Counted from the first letter of the stretch, positions 1 to 14,973 are shown. The stretch is DNA of 64,000 nucleotides from Neodiprion pinetum (GCF_021155775.2 NC_060237.1:29095257-29159256); one strand, 5' to 3'. A program made the numbers and translations. The notes: generated by a model not told the origin, from the letters alone.

Positions 1-3000
1 TGGTCTCGGAGACTCTGACGTAGACGCCGCTTTGTGCTGATACCAGCCACGTGCTCCCCGAGGCGGCGTTCCTCCGTCAACCGCATCTTCCCAGACCCTG
101 TGCCGCTGGATCGAACAAATCTGACGCAAGTTCAATTCCGGAACGTTCGTTATCCGCGAGACGAGCAGCGGAACTCGCCATTACAGTTCGTCGATATTAA
201 AGTGTTCGTAATTTGGACAGTGAATTTAAGGTACCGAGCAGAACCCCATGGTCGTAAATGCCCATGGTTCTCCTGCTGTTACGCGAAGAATAGGTTGGAC
301 GTTTGAAAAGATGAAAATCCTTCTTCGCTTCATCCGCACTCCTCTGTTTGTGACTTATGAGGGTGTCACAAGCGACACATTAAAGCGTACCAGGCTACCT
401 CGCCCTATCGCTTAATGTTCACGTACCAATAACCGCTTTCTGACTTCGTTCTATTCGCGCCATTACCTGCCCCATTTCTTTATAGCCCTGCAGTTGACGG
501 TTAATTGGGGACGTCAGATATAGAAGCTCAACGCGTAAGTAGGTAGCCGATGATGCAGTTACTCTGGAGCTACCGTCCTACAAAGGATGACCATGACAGT
601 CGTTAGAATTGTCGCGAGCTAACGCGTTTTACGGCCGATAAAATTAATTGCTCGACGATCTCTTAATTCTACGAACCGTATTAGTCTCATTTATCATCCA
701 TCCGGCTCCCACCAAACTCGTGACACACATTCGGGCTCGACTACCTTCACTAATCAGACCCTCTTCCCTCAACAATGACCTTTATATGGACATTACAGGA
801 GACAAGGGGAAGAAAAATCGCTGCTCCCACCCTCCGTCTGCACTGACGTAGATGAGAAACTTTACCTTCGGTTCGAGCAGAGCTCGACATTCCATTCTAA
901 GAATCGATTCACTCTTCCCCAACCTCACCGCAGTTTCCAGCGTGACTGTTTCAGAGTTTTTCCAAACCTCGGATGATGCATAAAAGTGATAAAAATATCC
1001 AGTACTTTTGATAAGCTATTGTTAGATGTATACAAGATCGCGATCAATAATTTATAAATCAATTCTCTTTTTAACCCTGAACACACCTTGTAGTGTTTTT
1101 TGCCAAGTGATCTGCCGTTGGACCTCGCAACGATTTCCACAGGCGCAAAATTTTCTCTCGCACGTACAGGTACGCACATAAAAGTACATGCAATACTTAG
1201 CACGAAAAGCCGATGGACGACTAGCGTCGACGGAGTGCATAGGCATTGTGCGGCATTCTGCTATTATATTCTTTTTTTTTCTGTTTCAATTTTTCTTCAC
1301 TAGTGAGGCGGCATAACGAGTCGCGACGTCGAAGTATAATGGCACACGGAGCGAGCATAAAATAAATGCACGGGGTTCTAGCGTTGTGCAGGCTCACATT
1401 GCATCCCTCGCGCACGAGCGCGAGGCATGCGCTCGCAAATAACAACACTCGTTCCACGCCTAGTGTCGCTGAGGCGCCGTGTACGCGTCTGCTTCACCGA
1501 GGTGGTCATGTATACTCACTTATGTTAAGACGCCTAACTATGGGAAATCCCCCTGCAGCCACAAGCCCACCCGGAATCGAATAAGATGAGATTATTTCGC
1601 CCAGAAGTACTTGTTACCCAAACATGGTCTATGTCAATGTCCAACTCCTCAGTGATCGTTGAACACATCTCAGAAAAGTTGCTCCTTGTTCTTAGGCTGA
1701 CCGGAAGTAGAGTGAATTCTTGGCGATTTTACGTCTGGATCATCGGCTGATCCGCCCACTGCGAGGCTTGGTACTTTGCGACCTTGAATCACCCTCGATC
1801 ATTAGAATCGGTGCAAAAGTCACGTAGACTGCATCGTAGCTGTGGATATTCCTAGATCACCGCGTGATTCCGTACCGCAGGAATTCACCACGTGACGTTC
1901 GAATAATAGGTATGGATCCTGAATGAGAATAGAATCTCGCAATCATAGAAAATAAACGAAGCCTCTGATTTATCCATCTCTGTTGCCAGAAATAGATTCT
2001 CGTCTATTTCACGGCCGGTCTGGAAAACAATGAACCAAAATGTCCGACTGAGTCACTCTCCTGATATTTTCTTCGGGCTCCAACACAGCTCTGCCTCTCC
2101 AACCGTCTTATTTCGCTCCAGTCAACGATTCCATATTCGGTTGGGAGATATTGTCTTCTTGGCCTCTGGTTGTTTTTCTCTCTGGATATTCCAACTTCCG
2201 CTGAAGTTGCGTTCGAGTAGCTCGTTTCCGCAGCCCCTCATAGCCAGATTCTCACTGATTTCATTGACTGGCAAGCTTTCATTGAGAAGCAGGCCCGATC
2301 AATGGGCACTATTTTTGGCAGCGGTACTTCGTGTCCACAAGAAGACGGTATTATACGTGGCCTCTGTGTGCTTATGCAAAAATCCCATCTCCTCTCTGTA
2401 GGAACAAACAGAGCGACGAACAAACACTCGACTCGGTCCCAGGCTAGACGTGCACCGCGTTATTGAGAGGTTTCTACGAAATATATTTCCGCCTCGCTTC
2501 ATTTCAAGACCGTGTTCGGTTAAGCTCCTCTTGCACGATCCTTGGTACGACGATAATACGAATATAATAATAAGAACGAGCGAGAGAAATAACATTGGAT
2601 AACAGGAAATGCGAGCCAGCTGCCGGGCTGAGTATTTTCTACCAGGTTAAGCGCTGTTAGAGTCACGTGGATTTTGAAAGAGCGGCAAGCAATCGGCACC
2701 TGCAGCATTGAGAGGCGACCGGAGAAACTCGCACTCTTAAGAGCGGAGCAAAAAGCGACCCGAGTTAATTGATAAATCACCGGCTTACATAATTTCACGG
2801 GCTTCAGCTGCGAACGGAGCTCAAGAAGGAGATAGCGACTTGTCTACTACCACGGCGGAATGCCTAGGAGGAAGAGGATGAACCCTGGACCCGTGTCTTG
2901 GACCCGTCTGGCCGCGGTCTCGCACGACCCGCGAGTGTCATTTGTTTGTACCACTGCCCTGATAGCTCTTAATGAGTCTGCAGCGGCGCTCAAGGCGTCA

Positions 3001-5194
3001 GGACTTCGGAGAAGGGTCCGGTCCGCTGCTCGATTGCCATCCGCATCGATCCTCGGCTGAGAACACCCTCGAACATGTCCCCTATAATGGATAACTACGC
3101 ACAATGACGCGCTCACGTATCTCTCGTATTAATAACAGAGGAATGCGTCTGCTCTTTCCTTACACAGGCCTCCTCGGCAATGCACGGACACGAAACCCGT
3201 GTAAAGACGAAATAAGTACCTACACGCCATCCAGCCGAGCCTCTTCGACGCTCGGATGCGCGTTGATGCTCCTTCGTCTGGAATCAGTTGTGGACAGATG
3301 TCTTTCGGGCATGTACAGTTAGTCGAGAAATATTGTCGAGAGCAGGTTCAAAGACGCGTTCAAAGATTGACAGAAGTGGTAAATTACCATACACGGTTCG
3401 AAGGGCAGAGGCTACGACGTGTTTACTCTGCCGCCCAGACCAGACTTCGGTGTTCAAGATACAGGGTGACCAGCGAAACACCGTGCTGCCTCGCTTTCTA
3501 CCGTAATGTCGTGGTTATTTGAGAAAGTATTCGTCTTCGTGATTACTCTGCAACTTTATTATCAAAGTTAACCATATTCTGGGACATTATCCTTGCGATG
3601 AACCCGGGCGAAGACGACGTCGCCAGAGTCTTTGTGTCCGCAAGGGTAGAGTTTTGATATGCCTCTACCTGCCAGGTTTATCTGCCTGCGTCTTCATTTC
3701 ATAATTATTCAATTCAGTCGGTTAACCAGTCCCTACCGCTAAGACTAATGTATGTACCTGGCTGCCCGTGCACGCGTTGTGGTAATTTAGTGCCTGTTAT
3801 ATCGTGTGGCTTTTCAACGGGCTCTCCGTGGACTCGAGGGACCAACGAACGAGAGGACTGTTATTTTTTCTCGAGTACAGCGCGAGCTAGAAACGATACT
3901 CGATCGAACAGTTTCGAACAATTAGAATTGCGATAGTTTCTTCTAATCAATCCCATCGCGATTCGGTCGGACGCGATACAAATTTCTTCGGCAATCATCC
4001 CCCGTGTGAAAGACAACCGGGCTTGGCAGTTCGTTTGGGATTTTTCTTCTCTTTGAACGCGTTTGCTGTCAGCTCGCACCTTTCTCTACTCCAAGAAGCA
4101 GCGCAACCTCTGACTAAACCTCAGGAGTGGAGACCGGAGGCTGGGGGCGGCATCGCGTCTCCAGGTTCGGGGAGTTGTTTCCATTGTCTCAGAAGGCCGG
4201 TTCTCAGTAGTGTCGCATCATCCCTCGAGGTGTGCACTCCCCATCTCATTCATTTTCATTACGCCCAACGAAGGAAGACTCGCCTTTCGGCTCAAGCAGA
4301 GCAGAGTCTCTGCGCTCGGCTCGCCCAGCCCTCTCGTCGTAGATACAGAAATTTATAAGAATCAAAAAGATACGGTACGAATGCGGGACGCCTGGCCTGG
4401 TCAACGTCACAGTCGTCGTAGATTCGCCCTGACTTTTAAACGGCCGCTAGGGAGGGCCGCATCTCGATGTCGGTCTCTTCTCTGAGGGACGTCTGGTTTA
4501 ACTCTGGTAGAAACCGCGGCCTGGGCATTAAATCAGTGATTTAAGACGTTTATATTCGCCCGCTTACCGTGCTTCTGCAGAGTCGCTTCTTTTCGCTTCT
4601 CCCACACCGGAAAGCCACCTGACGGTGAACCTACGTCTGCACTTGTAAAAGAAGCGCAACTGATCGATGAAGTGGGAACATCGGCTTCTCCAATAGCCGA
4701 CTGCACGTCAGTGTCGATACGACGATGATCCTCGGCGTTTTTACAATTGGTAAGACTGTTATTCTCCTAGGTACCTGGACTCTAGTAGAATAAAATTGTT
4801 TCACTTCGCGTCTCGTTATATTGTCATCTGTGACAGAGCCCTTATCGTTAATTTTCATCTCGGGTCTAATAAAGTTGTATTTATACGCACGAGTGACATA
4901 AAAATTCGTGTCATGTATTCTCCCGCAGTTTGAGTATGCGTCTATAAAATCTCCGTCGCCGTCATGATCGCCGCGGTTGAGCATTGAAGCGTACATAGTG
5001 AAATGGCACGGTGACTCCCAGCACCGCAGCCGAAGAAACTCCGAACGACGAGCTGGTTCTTACGACGTGCTTCGTACCGCATCCAACATGACAAGGCAAA
5101 ATCTAATTTCGATCGGAGCATTACAGATGTAGAATTTATGCGCAGCTAAGTGTGAGCCTTAGAGATCCAGAGAATAAACCTCTCCGTCTCTTCG

Positions 5195-5196
<2 letters not shown>

Positions 5197-5233
<37 letters not shown>
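5197..5233. repeat. (CT)n microsatellite
   Basis: 37 bases of uninterrupted CT dinucleotide repeat. Confidence 0.97.
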
Positions 5234-5235
<2 letters not shown>

Positions 5236-7658
5236 CAAGTACGCGCGGACTTCGAACCTCGCGAGCTCTCGTACCCGAGGCTTGTCCATCCACACCGTCT
5301 AGGCACGTGCTAAACAATGTACCGGGTACCGGTTGGTATTCCGGTACAACAAGGTCCCCTGGATCGTGGGCGGATGCCGATTGATCGCCAACCACTTGCC
5401 TCGCGAGCATCGCTCGGTTACTGTAATTGCCCGTCGCCAGAGAATCCGGGGAGGAGAAGAGAGATTGATTTATAGCACTCCGGTCAGTGTCACCAATAAT
5501 CGAAACCCAGTACCGGCAAAATGAGGACACAGGTGGCGAAACGAACTCGAGTTATGGAAAGATCCTTTCGGCGAGGACTTTTCCCATGGACTAGGCGGTC
5601 CGTCGTCACTTTTTCGCTTCAATTAGGGAAAACTGGAAGAACACGCCTGGCGCGAGAGTTCCGTCTGGTATAACCGGTCGCGTGGCATCCGCTGCTCGTC
5701 GCGGGATCGGAGTCTCGCGGAGGTTGGAGGCGGTGGATGAGAAAAAGGAGGCGGCGGAGGTGAAGGAGGTGGTCGTCGACAGTGAGATGAGCGATGGCTC
5801 GTCAGGCGGCATGGCGTGACACCCGATGACAGGGCGCGTACACGTACGCACACGAGTTCGCCATCCGAGACCACACACAATAGGCCCGGGATCTTTCTTC
5901 GCGGAGCCCGCGGGCCGCGAGGATTCGTATGGTAATCGCGCCGCGTGCTTTTTGCCTTTATTAACTGCTCGCGGTGTCTGACCCATTTTGCCTGTCAGTA
6001 CTACCTCCGGAAATTCCAAGTCAACTCGTCTTCCACTTTAAATACCGCGCGCTATGCCGCACCGCGGGGAATCAATAACTCGATCCACGAGAAGATGAAT
6101 AAATCTGCAGTCCTGGTGCAGGCCAACTGAGAGAGCCTCTCCGCTGTTTTCAAGCATCAGTTCAGCACCAGCGATGCATGGACAATCACTCTTCGCCACG
6201 GCTGAGTGTAGACTTGGTCAAGCCCGGTGTCGCAAGCGTTCTCCGGACCGCCCGAAAGCGTGGAAAGAGTGGTCAGCGTTGGTCCATCTTCCGCCTAGAG
6301 TCGCTTGATCAAACACGATGCACTGTTTTCACTGCTCGGCAGAGCGTTCGACGACGAGCTGCAGCGAACCGACGAACGTTCAGGGAAGCCGATGGTGTAC
6401 TTACACTCACAATTAGTTAGACCACAAGGCTCTGGTAGAAGGCGGCAGAGAAGGGCGGCTGAAGTGTCTACCTCTTGAATGACTAATTCGGTCCGGGCAC
6501 CATGAAAACGGAATACCTCCGGGAACGTGCGCGGTACCTGTATACGCGGGGTCAAGTGAAGACCGCCGGATGATGATGGGTGTTCGGTGGTTGAGGGCGA
6601 TGTGGGACGTGGGGAGGAATGTCATAAATTCAAACAACAATTAACATTCGGAGAGGTGAACTGTTCCCACAGGCTCGCCGCAGCGACGCGGTATCGGTAT
6701 CGCCGACGGAGCGCCGCGACGCGCGCGCGTCCCTCCGTATCCGTGCTATCCCATGCACCTCCACCTCTCCGACTTTCCTGTAGACACGGAGTTCTTCCTT
6801 ACACGTCTTACAGGCCGCGCACGCCGCGTGTGCGCTGTGCTGCGCTACGTCGTGGATATACACCGTGTGTATAGGAGCGGGATGCATCGGCCTCGGGTCA
6901 CGGGTTAAACTGTTCTCTCAACGCCATCTTTGATTTATTAATCATCGCCTCCGCCGCGGGCTACCTATACGATATTGCCTTTCGGACTTTCCATCTTCGC
7001 TTTTCATCCCGTTCCCCATGCTCTGTCACGCACACTATTTACTGAGACACGGAGTTGCGCGGCTCGATACGGTGACTGGAAAAGACTCTGGAATCGAAGG
7101 TGCGGACGCGGGCCGAGTAAGACTGTGGTCCAGCGACGCATCGCATTCGATTAGAATAGAGGCGGCAGATAAGTGGATACAAATGAAGGGCGACAGGTCA
7201 AGGTTGCTTGAAATCGCTCCTTCTCGCCTCCGTATCAGATCTGCCAAAGGTAGCGTATCCAGCGGAGCGAATAATTGAAATCAATTCCGTGGCGCCAGCG
7301 TATAATAGGAACCGCTGATGGTAGGGCCAAGATATATACTATCACGCATGCGCTTGTTCGAGCTCTCCCTCGTTCCAGCATCTACTTTTTATCTTCCCTT
7401 CCTCCACTCTGGTCCTCCTCCTCCTTCTCCGCCCCTCTTCCTTCTGCTTCCTCTCGTGCATCTCCGCCGACACGGCTGCAGCACGAGTAGTTATTCGTTT
7501 TGTTAGCGCCACTTTACAAGCATCAATCGGTCACTCGTTTTTCGTTCGACACGCGCGTGTGCACACGGCCGTATGATACGTACGTAGATACTGAAGGCGT
7601 AGGTGTAATATTCCACGCACATGCGACTACCTCAAACGAGTATTACGTGCGATGAGAG

Positions 7659-7662
<4 letters not shown>

Positions 7663-7690
<28 letters not shown>
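7663..7690. repeat. (GA)n microsatellite
   Basis: About 28 bases of GA dinucleotide repeat. Confidence 0.95.
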
Positions 7691-7693
<3 letters not shown>

Positions 7694-10600
7694 AGAGACC
7701 GGCGTCGATTGTTTGCGGTGTTAATAACGCAAGGTAATTACCGATTACATGGTTCTTTAATTAAGCACTGGTACCCCAGCGTCTCTATCCAGCGTCTTTT
7801 CGATATTCGTTTACCGCTGGGAAGAGAAATCTACATGGGTAGAGATACGAGCGACGACGGAGGCGCCTTATGGGAACCACGCGGTCTCGGTACCGGCGCT
7901 TGTAAGAAAAATAAAGGAACAAAATTATAAAAGAGAGAAAACGGAGAAGAGAGGACCAGCTGGCCCAGCATTTTTTAATTTTCAAATTATAAAGGGTCCC
8001 GACGATTTTTCCCAGCGGTAACGTAACAGTAGGTACAATCGATCGATCGCATCTCTCCAGCGATTGCGTTACAGCGAAGATCGAGTCTTCTTGTCCGACT
8101 CGTAAGATTATACGCACTGAAAATACTATCAGGAGCACAAACTGCCCCGTAGGAATTTCCGACGAATTCAAGCCTCTCCGAATAATGTGCAGCTGGTCTC
8201 GGATTCCTCGGTTCGAACCCGTTCGACCAGCAGTCACTCCGGACTCACAAATGCTCTCCTCCCACGAAAAGGCACGGAAGAATACCCGCTTCCATGATCG
8301 CCCATACACGGAGAACGCTCTGCCGGAAAGCCTGAATTTCTGTCGCGGCAAAAGCCTCGGCGAAATCCAATGCATCAGGAATGGTGGAGAGAACGAGTTG
8401 ATTAGGCGCTGCAGAGTCCCTCCTACGAAGCCTATAGGGATCGCAATTAATCTCTGGCGTAGGTGAGGCGGGAATGTCCACGAGGTCCGCGCGAGGCAGC
8501 AGACACCGTACAATAACTAATGGTCAATTTCAAAATTTGGTAATTCCTTAAGCCGGTGATCTATACGCTTTGACGCCGGTCGTCTACTCGGCTCATTTAT
8601 CTTCCCCTATTTCACATCTACGGATGGGAGCCGTAGCGCAACTCGCGACATTTTGACGGCAGGGAGTGCACCGGACGTAAGCGACTTAATTCTCCTCCTC
8701 TTAAGACGTCTTCTCCTTCTCGTTCTGCGGCATATTGATGCCCCGTAACTCGAGAGTACTGCAACAGATTCCCGTGGCTTCTTCTCTATTACGAAACACC
8801 CCGACACCTAAGAGCTCGACTTTACCACAGAACTCGCACTTCAAATTCAATGTTGACCGTCCGGCCAATTGACTCTCGGTTATATCAGCCCCGGCTGCTT
8901 CACGAACTCGAGGACCCGCCAAGAAGCTAAATGTGTGACACCTGCGAGCTCGAGAGGACTGACTTGTAGACCCTGCCTTGTGCAATCGGTTTCCGGTATT
9001 CCACTTGCATCTCGGCGCGGTAGTTAGTTTCAGACGGGCGATTCAAATTCATGAATTTCCCCGTAGTCTTTTCGAATCAATAGCTAAAACGCTCGAATGG
9101 TCTGAAATAGGTCAACGCAGCATCCAGCTATACAGCGGGCTACTTGTCGCGTCACCGCGAGGCAGCCAGCCCGACTGGAGGACACTGACAACTGTGTTTC
9201 CTCGTCCGTCCTCCCCCCTTGGACTCCCTCTCTTCCTCACCGCGTCGTAGTCGGAGTAATATCTCGACTGTTTTTTGGGCGAAAGTCGTTGTCTGACAAC
9301 CCACGCGGCCATAAACTGGTGCCGAGAGTAGGTATACGGTTGCGCGTATACACGCGCGTCGCTTTGCAAAGGTCACCCAAAGGACGCGCTATTGAAGAAC
9401 ATCGATGCCATAGAGGTCGGCTGGCATTAGATAGTCGAGGAGTGTGACACCGAGACCATAAATCGTCGGGGAAAAAAACTGCTCATTCCAAGCCACGCGT
9501 GCAATCGCTGTTGGGCGCAAGGATACCTCGGAAGAAATCGAGCCTCGAATCAGCTAGTCTCATGTCTGGAGAAGCGCGGAGTCGATGGATGCGGCGCCAA
9601 CGCAGCCGCTGATGCAACACGTAAGCATGGTAACGGCTGACGATACGTTACCCGGGTATGACGCTAACGCGGCGTTATCCTTGCAAGCTCTCTTGCGATA
9701 AACCGAAGCCCGATTCGTCCGCGAGGCTAATCCGCCTCCGAGTAGGGTTGAGTTCCCCCGCGATACCCTTCGAGACGACGTTGCAAAATGAAGCGCAAAA
9801 CCGTGCGTGCAGCATCGAGTCTCGCGTGTACACCGTTGAGCAGGTCTGGTAATAAATATCAACCGATTAGATCTCTGGTTACGGTGCCGGCCCTCTCTCG
9901 ATGAGGAGAGACCAGCCTGAGCGAGGGAGGACGAGGGAATGAGGTGGGCCAAGAGCAGGGGTAGCAGCAACCTGCAACGACCAAAGGGAGCGACTATCAA
10001 TCACTCCGTGTTAATCAAGGTGCTCGCTAAGTAGGCCGAACTGTGGCATTAAAGTGCAGCGCCGTGATGCCCCGGGCTCGAGTATTGGTACTTTGGAGAA
10101 ACGAGAACGAGCCGGACCTCAAGGTGGAGTGAGAGAATGAGGAAAGAAAAAATGAATAAAAAGGAAGGTAAAGAACAGGGAGTGATAGACGCGGGGGAAG
10201 AGCGCTGCTCTCGGTTAGCAGTCCTGCTTGGTGCCACTAGACTGTATAGTCTCTTCTCCTCCTACTCATCGAGCTGGGTCTCCTCCTCCTCGCGTGGACG
10301 CGAGGCTCGACCTACCGCAGCGGCATCAACGTGCATTCCTCAATTTTCGGAAATTAATCGGGACTAATTACCGTGTCGGGACCCCCGAAGAGTTATGGGT
10401 CTCGTTTGCTCCTGCAGGCTCTTTTGCAAATCTTTGTTTGTACCTTTTGGCAAACCGAACAAGGCGCCACTGTGGAACAGCCAGGATTAGGTTTTTAAAC
10501 GAGCGGAGCTCGGGTCTAACTTTAACGAGATTCGGGAGAAGCTAAAAGACAGCTCGTGCAAACCCGTTGACACATTTTGTTCGCGCGAGGTGCAGGCCCT

Positions 10601-11767
10601 ACTCCCCCAGTGGTATTGCGGAAAGAGCGATAGAGTGGTAAAAAAAAGGAAGTAAGCCCCTTGGATAAAAATAAATAAAACCTTAAAGGACGGAGAAAAT
10701 ATGTCAATAAATCTAAAGTCTAGCTGAGATAGGTTGCATAGGACATGCGCTGAGGGGGAAGAACGTTGGGAAGGGAACTGGTAAATTTTTGTCCCCGTCA
10801 GATCCTCGAGAAATACAGTAGGGGCGTGGGTGTCCGGGTCGATTGTTTCCAGACTATAATTCGCGTCAACGGACCAGAAGTAACTTTCGGATCGTCTCAA
10901 CGAAACGTGGACTGCAGTTCGGGGGGCGTCTTTTCCCGGTTCGTCGGACTCCAGGACTTAGTGAGATGGTGGGTAGGAACCTCTCCTTAAAACTTTCTTA
11001 CGTGAGATCCTTGCCCCGCAGCCCGAGCAGCATCTGAACAACCGTAAACACCTCGTTCCGAGAATTTAATTGCTCTCGCAAGACGGTAGCTCCCGCAACT
11101 CTTAAAGTATTCATCGATAACACCGCGAACAAAGTTCAAGAAATCGCTAAGCGAGCGGTAAACACGTGCGCAAATCAATTGAAAAATCCGAGTCAGCGCG
11201 GAACTCAAGTCTGTAATTTATCATTAGGACGATTAAGACGAGTCACGATGACACTGACGTTCCGTCTTTATTTCGTACAGTGAAAACTGGGCTCTGATCT
11301 CTCTCCGGTTACAATCTGAGAATCACTTTTATTGTGGTAAACCAAGGAACTACGCGGGAGCAGTGCGATGGCTCAGAGTGCAAAGTTCGTACGCCGTGGA
11401 ATCTCGAATGTCTTCCTCTATGACCAAGGCAAAGGAGTAAACAGGAGCGCAAATCAATTCTTGGTCGAAGTGGTGGAAGGAGTATGGAGTACGTGTATAG
11501 TAGGTGGCTAGTGTCGCGCACGTTGTTTCGGAAACAGGGAATAACCTCGGAGTCGATAATCGATAAGCGATCCTGGAAGTATCGCCGTACGTCGTCGGGC
11601 GTCACACCTCTTTCGCGAAGAGATGTAAAACTTTTGCATCACAGTACCGGCAGCAGCGGCGAAGGAACGAGTTAGGAAGGACGGCGACTCCTCCGCAGAG
11701 AGGAGTGACTTTATGGACTTGTTTGTGCCTCCTTCAACTTTTTAGAAATTATTTGAAAAGTTAAATT

Positions 11768-11796
11768 CCCCCCCCCCCCCCCCCCCCCCCCCCCCC
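11768..11796. repeat. Poly-C homopolymer (29 C)
   Basis: A run of 29 consecutive C, that is G29 on the minus strand. Homopolymers of this length in C/G are rare and error-prone in sequencing, so its true length is uncertain. Confidence 0.95.
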
Positions 11797-13827
11797 GAAG
11801 TTATCAGGCATATCAGTAGAGGCAACGGCAACGCGGTTCAACCGGATGTAGAAGTAAAAGTGAGAGAAGCGAAAAAACTACACTGTACCGTTTTTTCTGC
11901 ACTGTCATGCTAAAGCTGATCTCGCAGCCTTCTTCGCATTGGATTATAATATTGCATGATAAAGTACAATGAAATAATCACGCATGTCGATAATTTTAAC
12001 AAGATACGACATCATCCGGGTTCTGCTTGCCTAAGGAATGCCGACTATGAGGTCAAATCCCATTACGTCATTCCTGAACTAGGAACTACTTGAAAACATA
12101 AAAGAATCGAGGAAATTGCGATGCCGTTAATCATGCAGATGAAAATACACGCGCGTTGCGGTAATTATAAAGTATACACACCTCGATACTTTGTTGTTAC
12201 GTGAGACAACTTAATATCGGTATTACTTGAAAGTTTGAGCAATCGAGGGAATTGAGTGGTTAATTATGTTTAAACAACCTCCCTCTTCTAGGAGCGTACG
12301 ATTGAAAACAGGTAAATTAGAGATACATCGGTCAGTGGTCCTGGGCTTGCACCAAGGTGTCTGCTGACGACCAACCACTGAGCTCCAGCCACCGATTAGG
12401 GATTCGTCCCATGCGTGAAGCGCAGCGTGCCGTGCGTGTTACCATACATCACTAGCGCGCGCGCAGTACAAGTATATGCGCGTATTTATTACTCGACAAA
12501 TTACTGACTAAATTGATATTACGTATTAATCAACGCTTCCTAGAACCTGGTACTTCAGATCTGCCCTTACCCTGGTCAGTTTTCGACCTAGAGTGTCGAG
12601 AAGCTGAAATTAAGAAAGGAGTCGAGAACGTACCTGCCGGTTGTTCTTCTTCCTTTTCTTCTTATTTTCTAGCGGAGCGTTGTCGGCCCTCGGCGAAGGC
12701 GCCAAGTTGCGCTCAGGATCACACGGCGCACAAAAAAATGTTGGGGAGGGTTGACAGAATAATAATTTTAGCAATTATGCAGCGACGTTGTGATATCCCG
12801 TGGAGGTCGCGGCTGTTCCACGTCGGCGAGCCAGCCGATTTATGCGTCAAGGAAGATCACCAGAGTGCAATCCCGGCCATTAAGCAACGCTATTCCCCTC
12901 TGCATTATATTCTACCGCACGATGCGACCGCACTGATTTAATAATATCGATACACTGCCGAGAATTGAGCGAGAAATATCACACTAAAAAAGCAAGCACG
13001 AGCCGGTGAAACACTATAGCCGTAAACCGACGACTCAAGACTAAGAATTCAATTTGTCCTCCTCGCAAGTCGACCGAATTCTGACTGTCTCGGATCAGTT
13101 TCGAAACCTCAACGTACCGACGATCGTACGTTTACAAACAGAAGATTATACAAACACGAACGCGGATGCCGTGTTTACACTAGCGTATCAACAGATCGAT
13201 ATTGTTCTGGTGAAGTGTGAGAATCTATGCGAACAGCACTTACCTATCAGAAGTACCTACATACTTTATTACTATTAGGTACCTAAATTTTACGTCACTG
13301 TTGACGAGATTCCTAGCCACCTTCATTCTCAGGCGAGTATAAGGTGTGGATTATTTCGTTGAAATGAATGGATGTAAGGTATAGGTGTTCGAATCACGTG
13401 AGAACGGTAATTTACAACCGAATTTTCAGTCGGAGTGCCGACGGAAGAAGAATTTCTTTGTTTACCGATGCTCGACAAGTTGCTCAAGTCTTCTCAGCTG
13501 TTGTTCTTCTAAACTGTGAATACGTGTTACCGCGGCGATGGGCAGTAGAGACGTACATACACGCATACATGGGTACGTCTATGTTCAGCTAAAGGAATGC
13601 GAGGTTTATACGTATAAAAGCGTTGGGCGCGTTCGATGCAGGATTTGTTCGCCTGTAAACGAAAACCTTTAAGCTCCGAGTCCCAAGTTTTTCGGACATT
13701 TTTCCGTGTTGGCATATATTTGTGGGTGGTTTTTAATGATCCGTGTCAAGTTTGTTTTATTATTGTATTCGATTTCCCAGAGCGAGAGGGCGGCGGAGAA
13801 TGAGGAGAATAAATAGAGATAGGGGGA

Positions 13828-13846
13828 AAGAGAGAGAGAGAGAGAC
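13828..13846. repeat. (GA)n microsatellite
   Basis: Short GA dinucleotide repeat inside a longer purine-rich stretch. Confidence 0.85.
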
Positions 13847-14904
13847 GAAGAGAGAAGGAGAGTTACGTCAGCGACGACGTCCGCAAGTCAACCGGGCGGT
13901 GGTCCGTGATATATGGACAATCGGTCGCGAGACGTGTACCACCTACACGCCCGACCTTTAACCCCGTACCGAATATTGAATCACTTTAATATCTCGTCGA
14001 GACGCGAGTCGACGGGCGTCCAATTACAAGCAAGCCGAGCACCACGTACGTGATCTCGTTGAATAAGGCCGTCGACTAGGGGCGCCGATGATCCGGTCGC
14101 CCACGACTCCCTCAAATCTAGAATCAAACTATCACCAAGAGATTAACGCAACGCAACAACAACAATTCATCGATTGACAGCCGCAGAAATAATCAGCAGC
14201 AGATTAGGTTTTAAACGTTTATTATAGAATAATTATTGTAATAGGTGTACTATAATTGTGAAATATTCCGATGGTGACGCAGCGGTAGGTTTTTACAACA
14301 GCATTGCAGGCACGCAACGGTAATAAAGGTAAAATTAAAGACTAGACGTTAGGAGTAAATGTTTAAAAAAAAAAAAAAATAACTAAGAAAGATCGAATAT
14401 GCCTGATATTGAGTCAGAAAACGAAGAAATAAAAGTTACGATTTCAATAATACTAACAATCATTTTTATTCTATTTACCTTAATCGTGAATAAGTGCGTC
14501 TCGAACAATTCTATTATCCCTACAATGACAATGGTGACTTTTTATTTTTATTTTATTTTTTCTCCTGCCTTCAAACGTTTATATAAATTTTTACTATCAT
14601 TATTACCTACTTTTTCTTTTCTTTTAATTTTCTATACTCTTATTTATAAAATATTCCAATTTGTACCCTTGCACGGTCGGTCATAGTTTGTACATATTTC
14701 ACTGCGATCATTTTCATGTCCAGTATATGTATAATAACCGATTCTTTGCAACTTACACTTCGACGGTGGTCTAACTAAATAAATAACTGATCACACGTAG
14801 ACCGAATCCACTGATTCGTACGCAGTATGTACGAGAATGGAACAACAGGTATCACGTTGCAGTCAATTATTCCGGCTGATTTATATCAACTGTGAGAAAT
14901 AGGA

Positions 14905-14973
14905 AGATAGATGGAATAAAGATAGATAGATAGGCAATGATAGAGAGAGAGAGAGAGAGATAGAGAGAGAGAG
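14905..14973. repeat. Compound (GATA)n/(GA)n microsatellite
   Basis: GATA-type tetranucleotide repeats followed by GA dinucleotide repeats with a GATA interruption. Confidence 0.9.

Larger units (their letters stand above)
1..11767. other. Intergenic DNA, no gene recognised
   Basis: CpG-rich DNA with many short open frames in all six frames and no protein family that I recognise. The longest, 242 codons at 7785-8513 (minus), has no recognisable motif and overlaps open frames on both strands. CT and GA microsatellites are the only clear features. Confidence 0.6.

Noticed and set aside
8205..8230. tRNA B-box-like GGTTCGAACCC
   Set aside because: There is no A box at the right distance upstream and no acceptor-stem or anticodon-arm pairing.
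7785..8513. 242-codon open frame on the minus strand
   Set aside because: No motif, domain or splice context; other frames are open across part of the same stretch.
14399..14686. 95-codon hydrophobic open frame on the plus strand
   Set aside because: It sits in an AT-rich tract where Phe/Leu/Ile codons arise by composition. It has no homology that I recognise.
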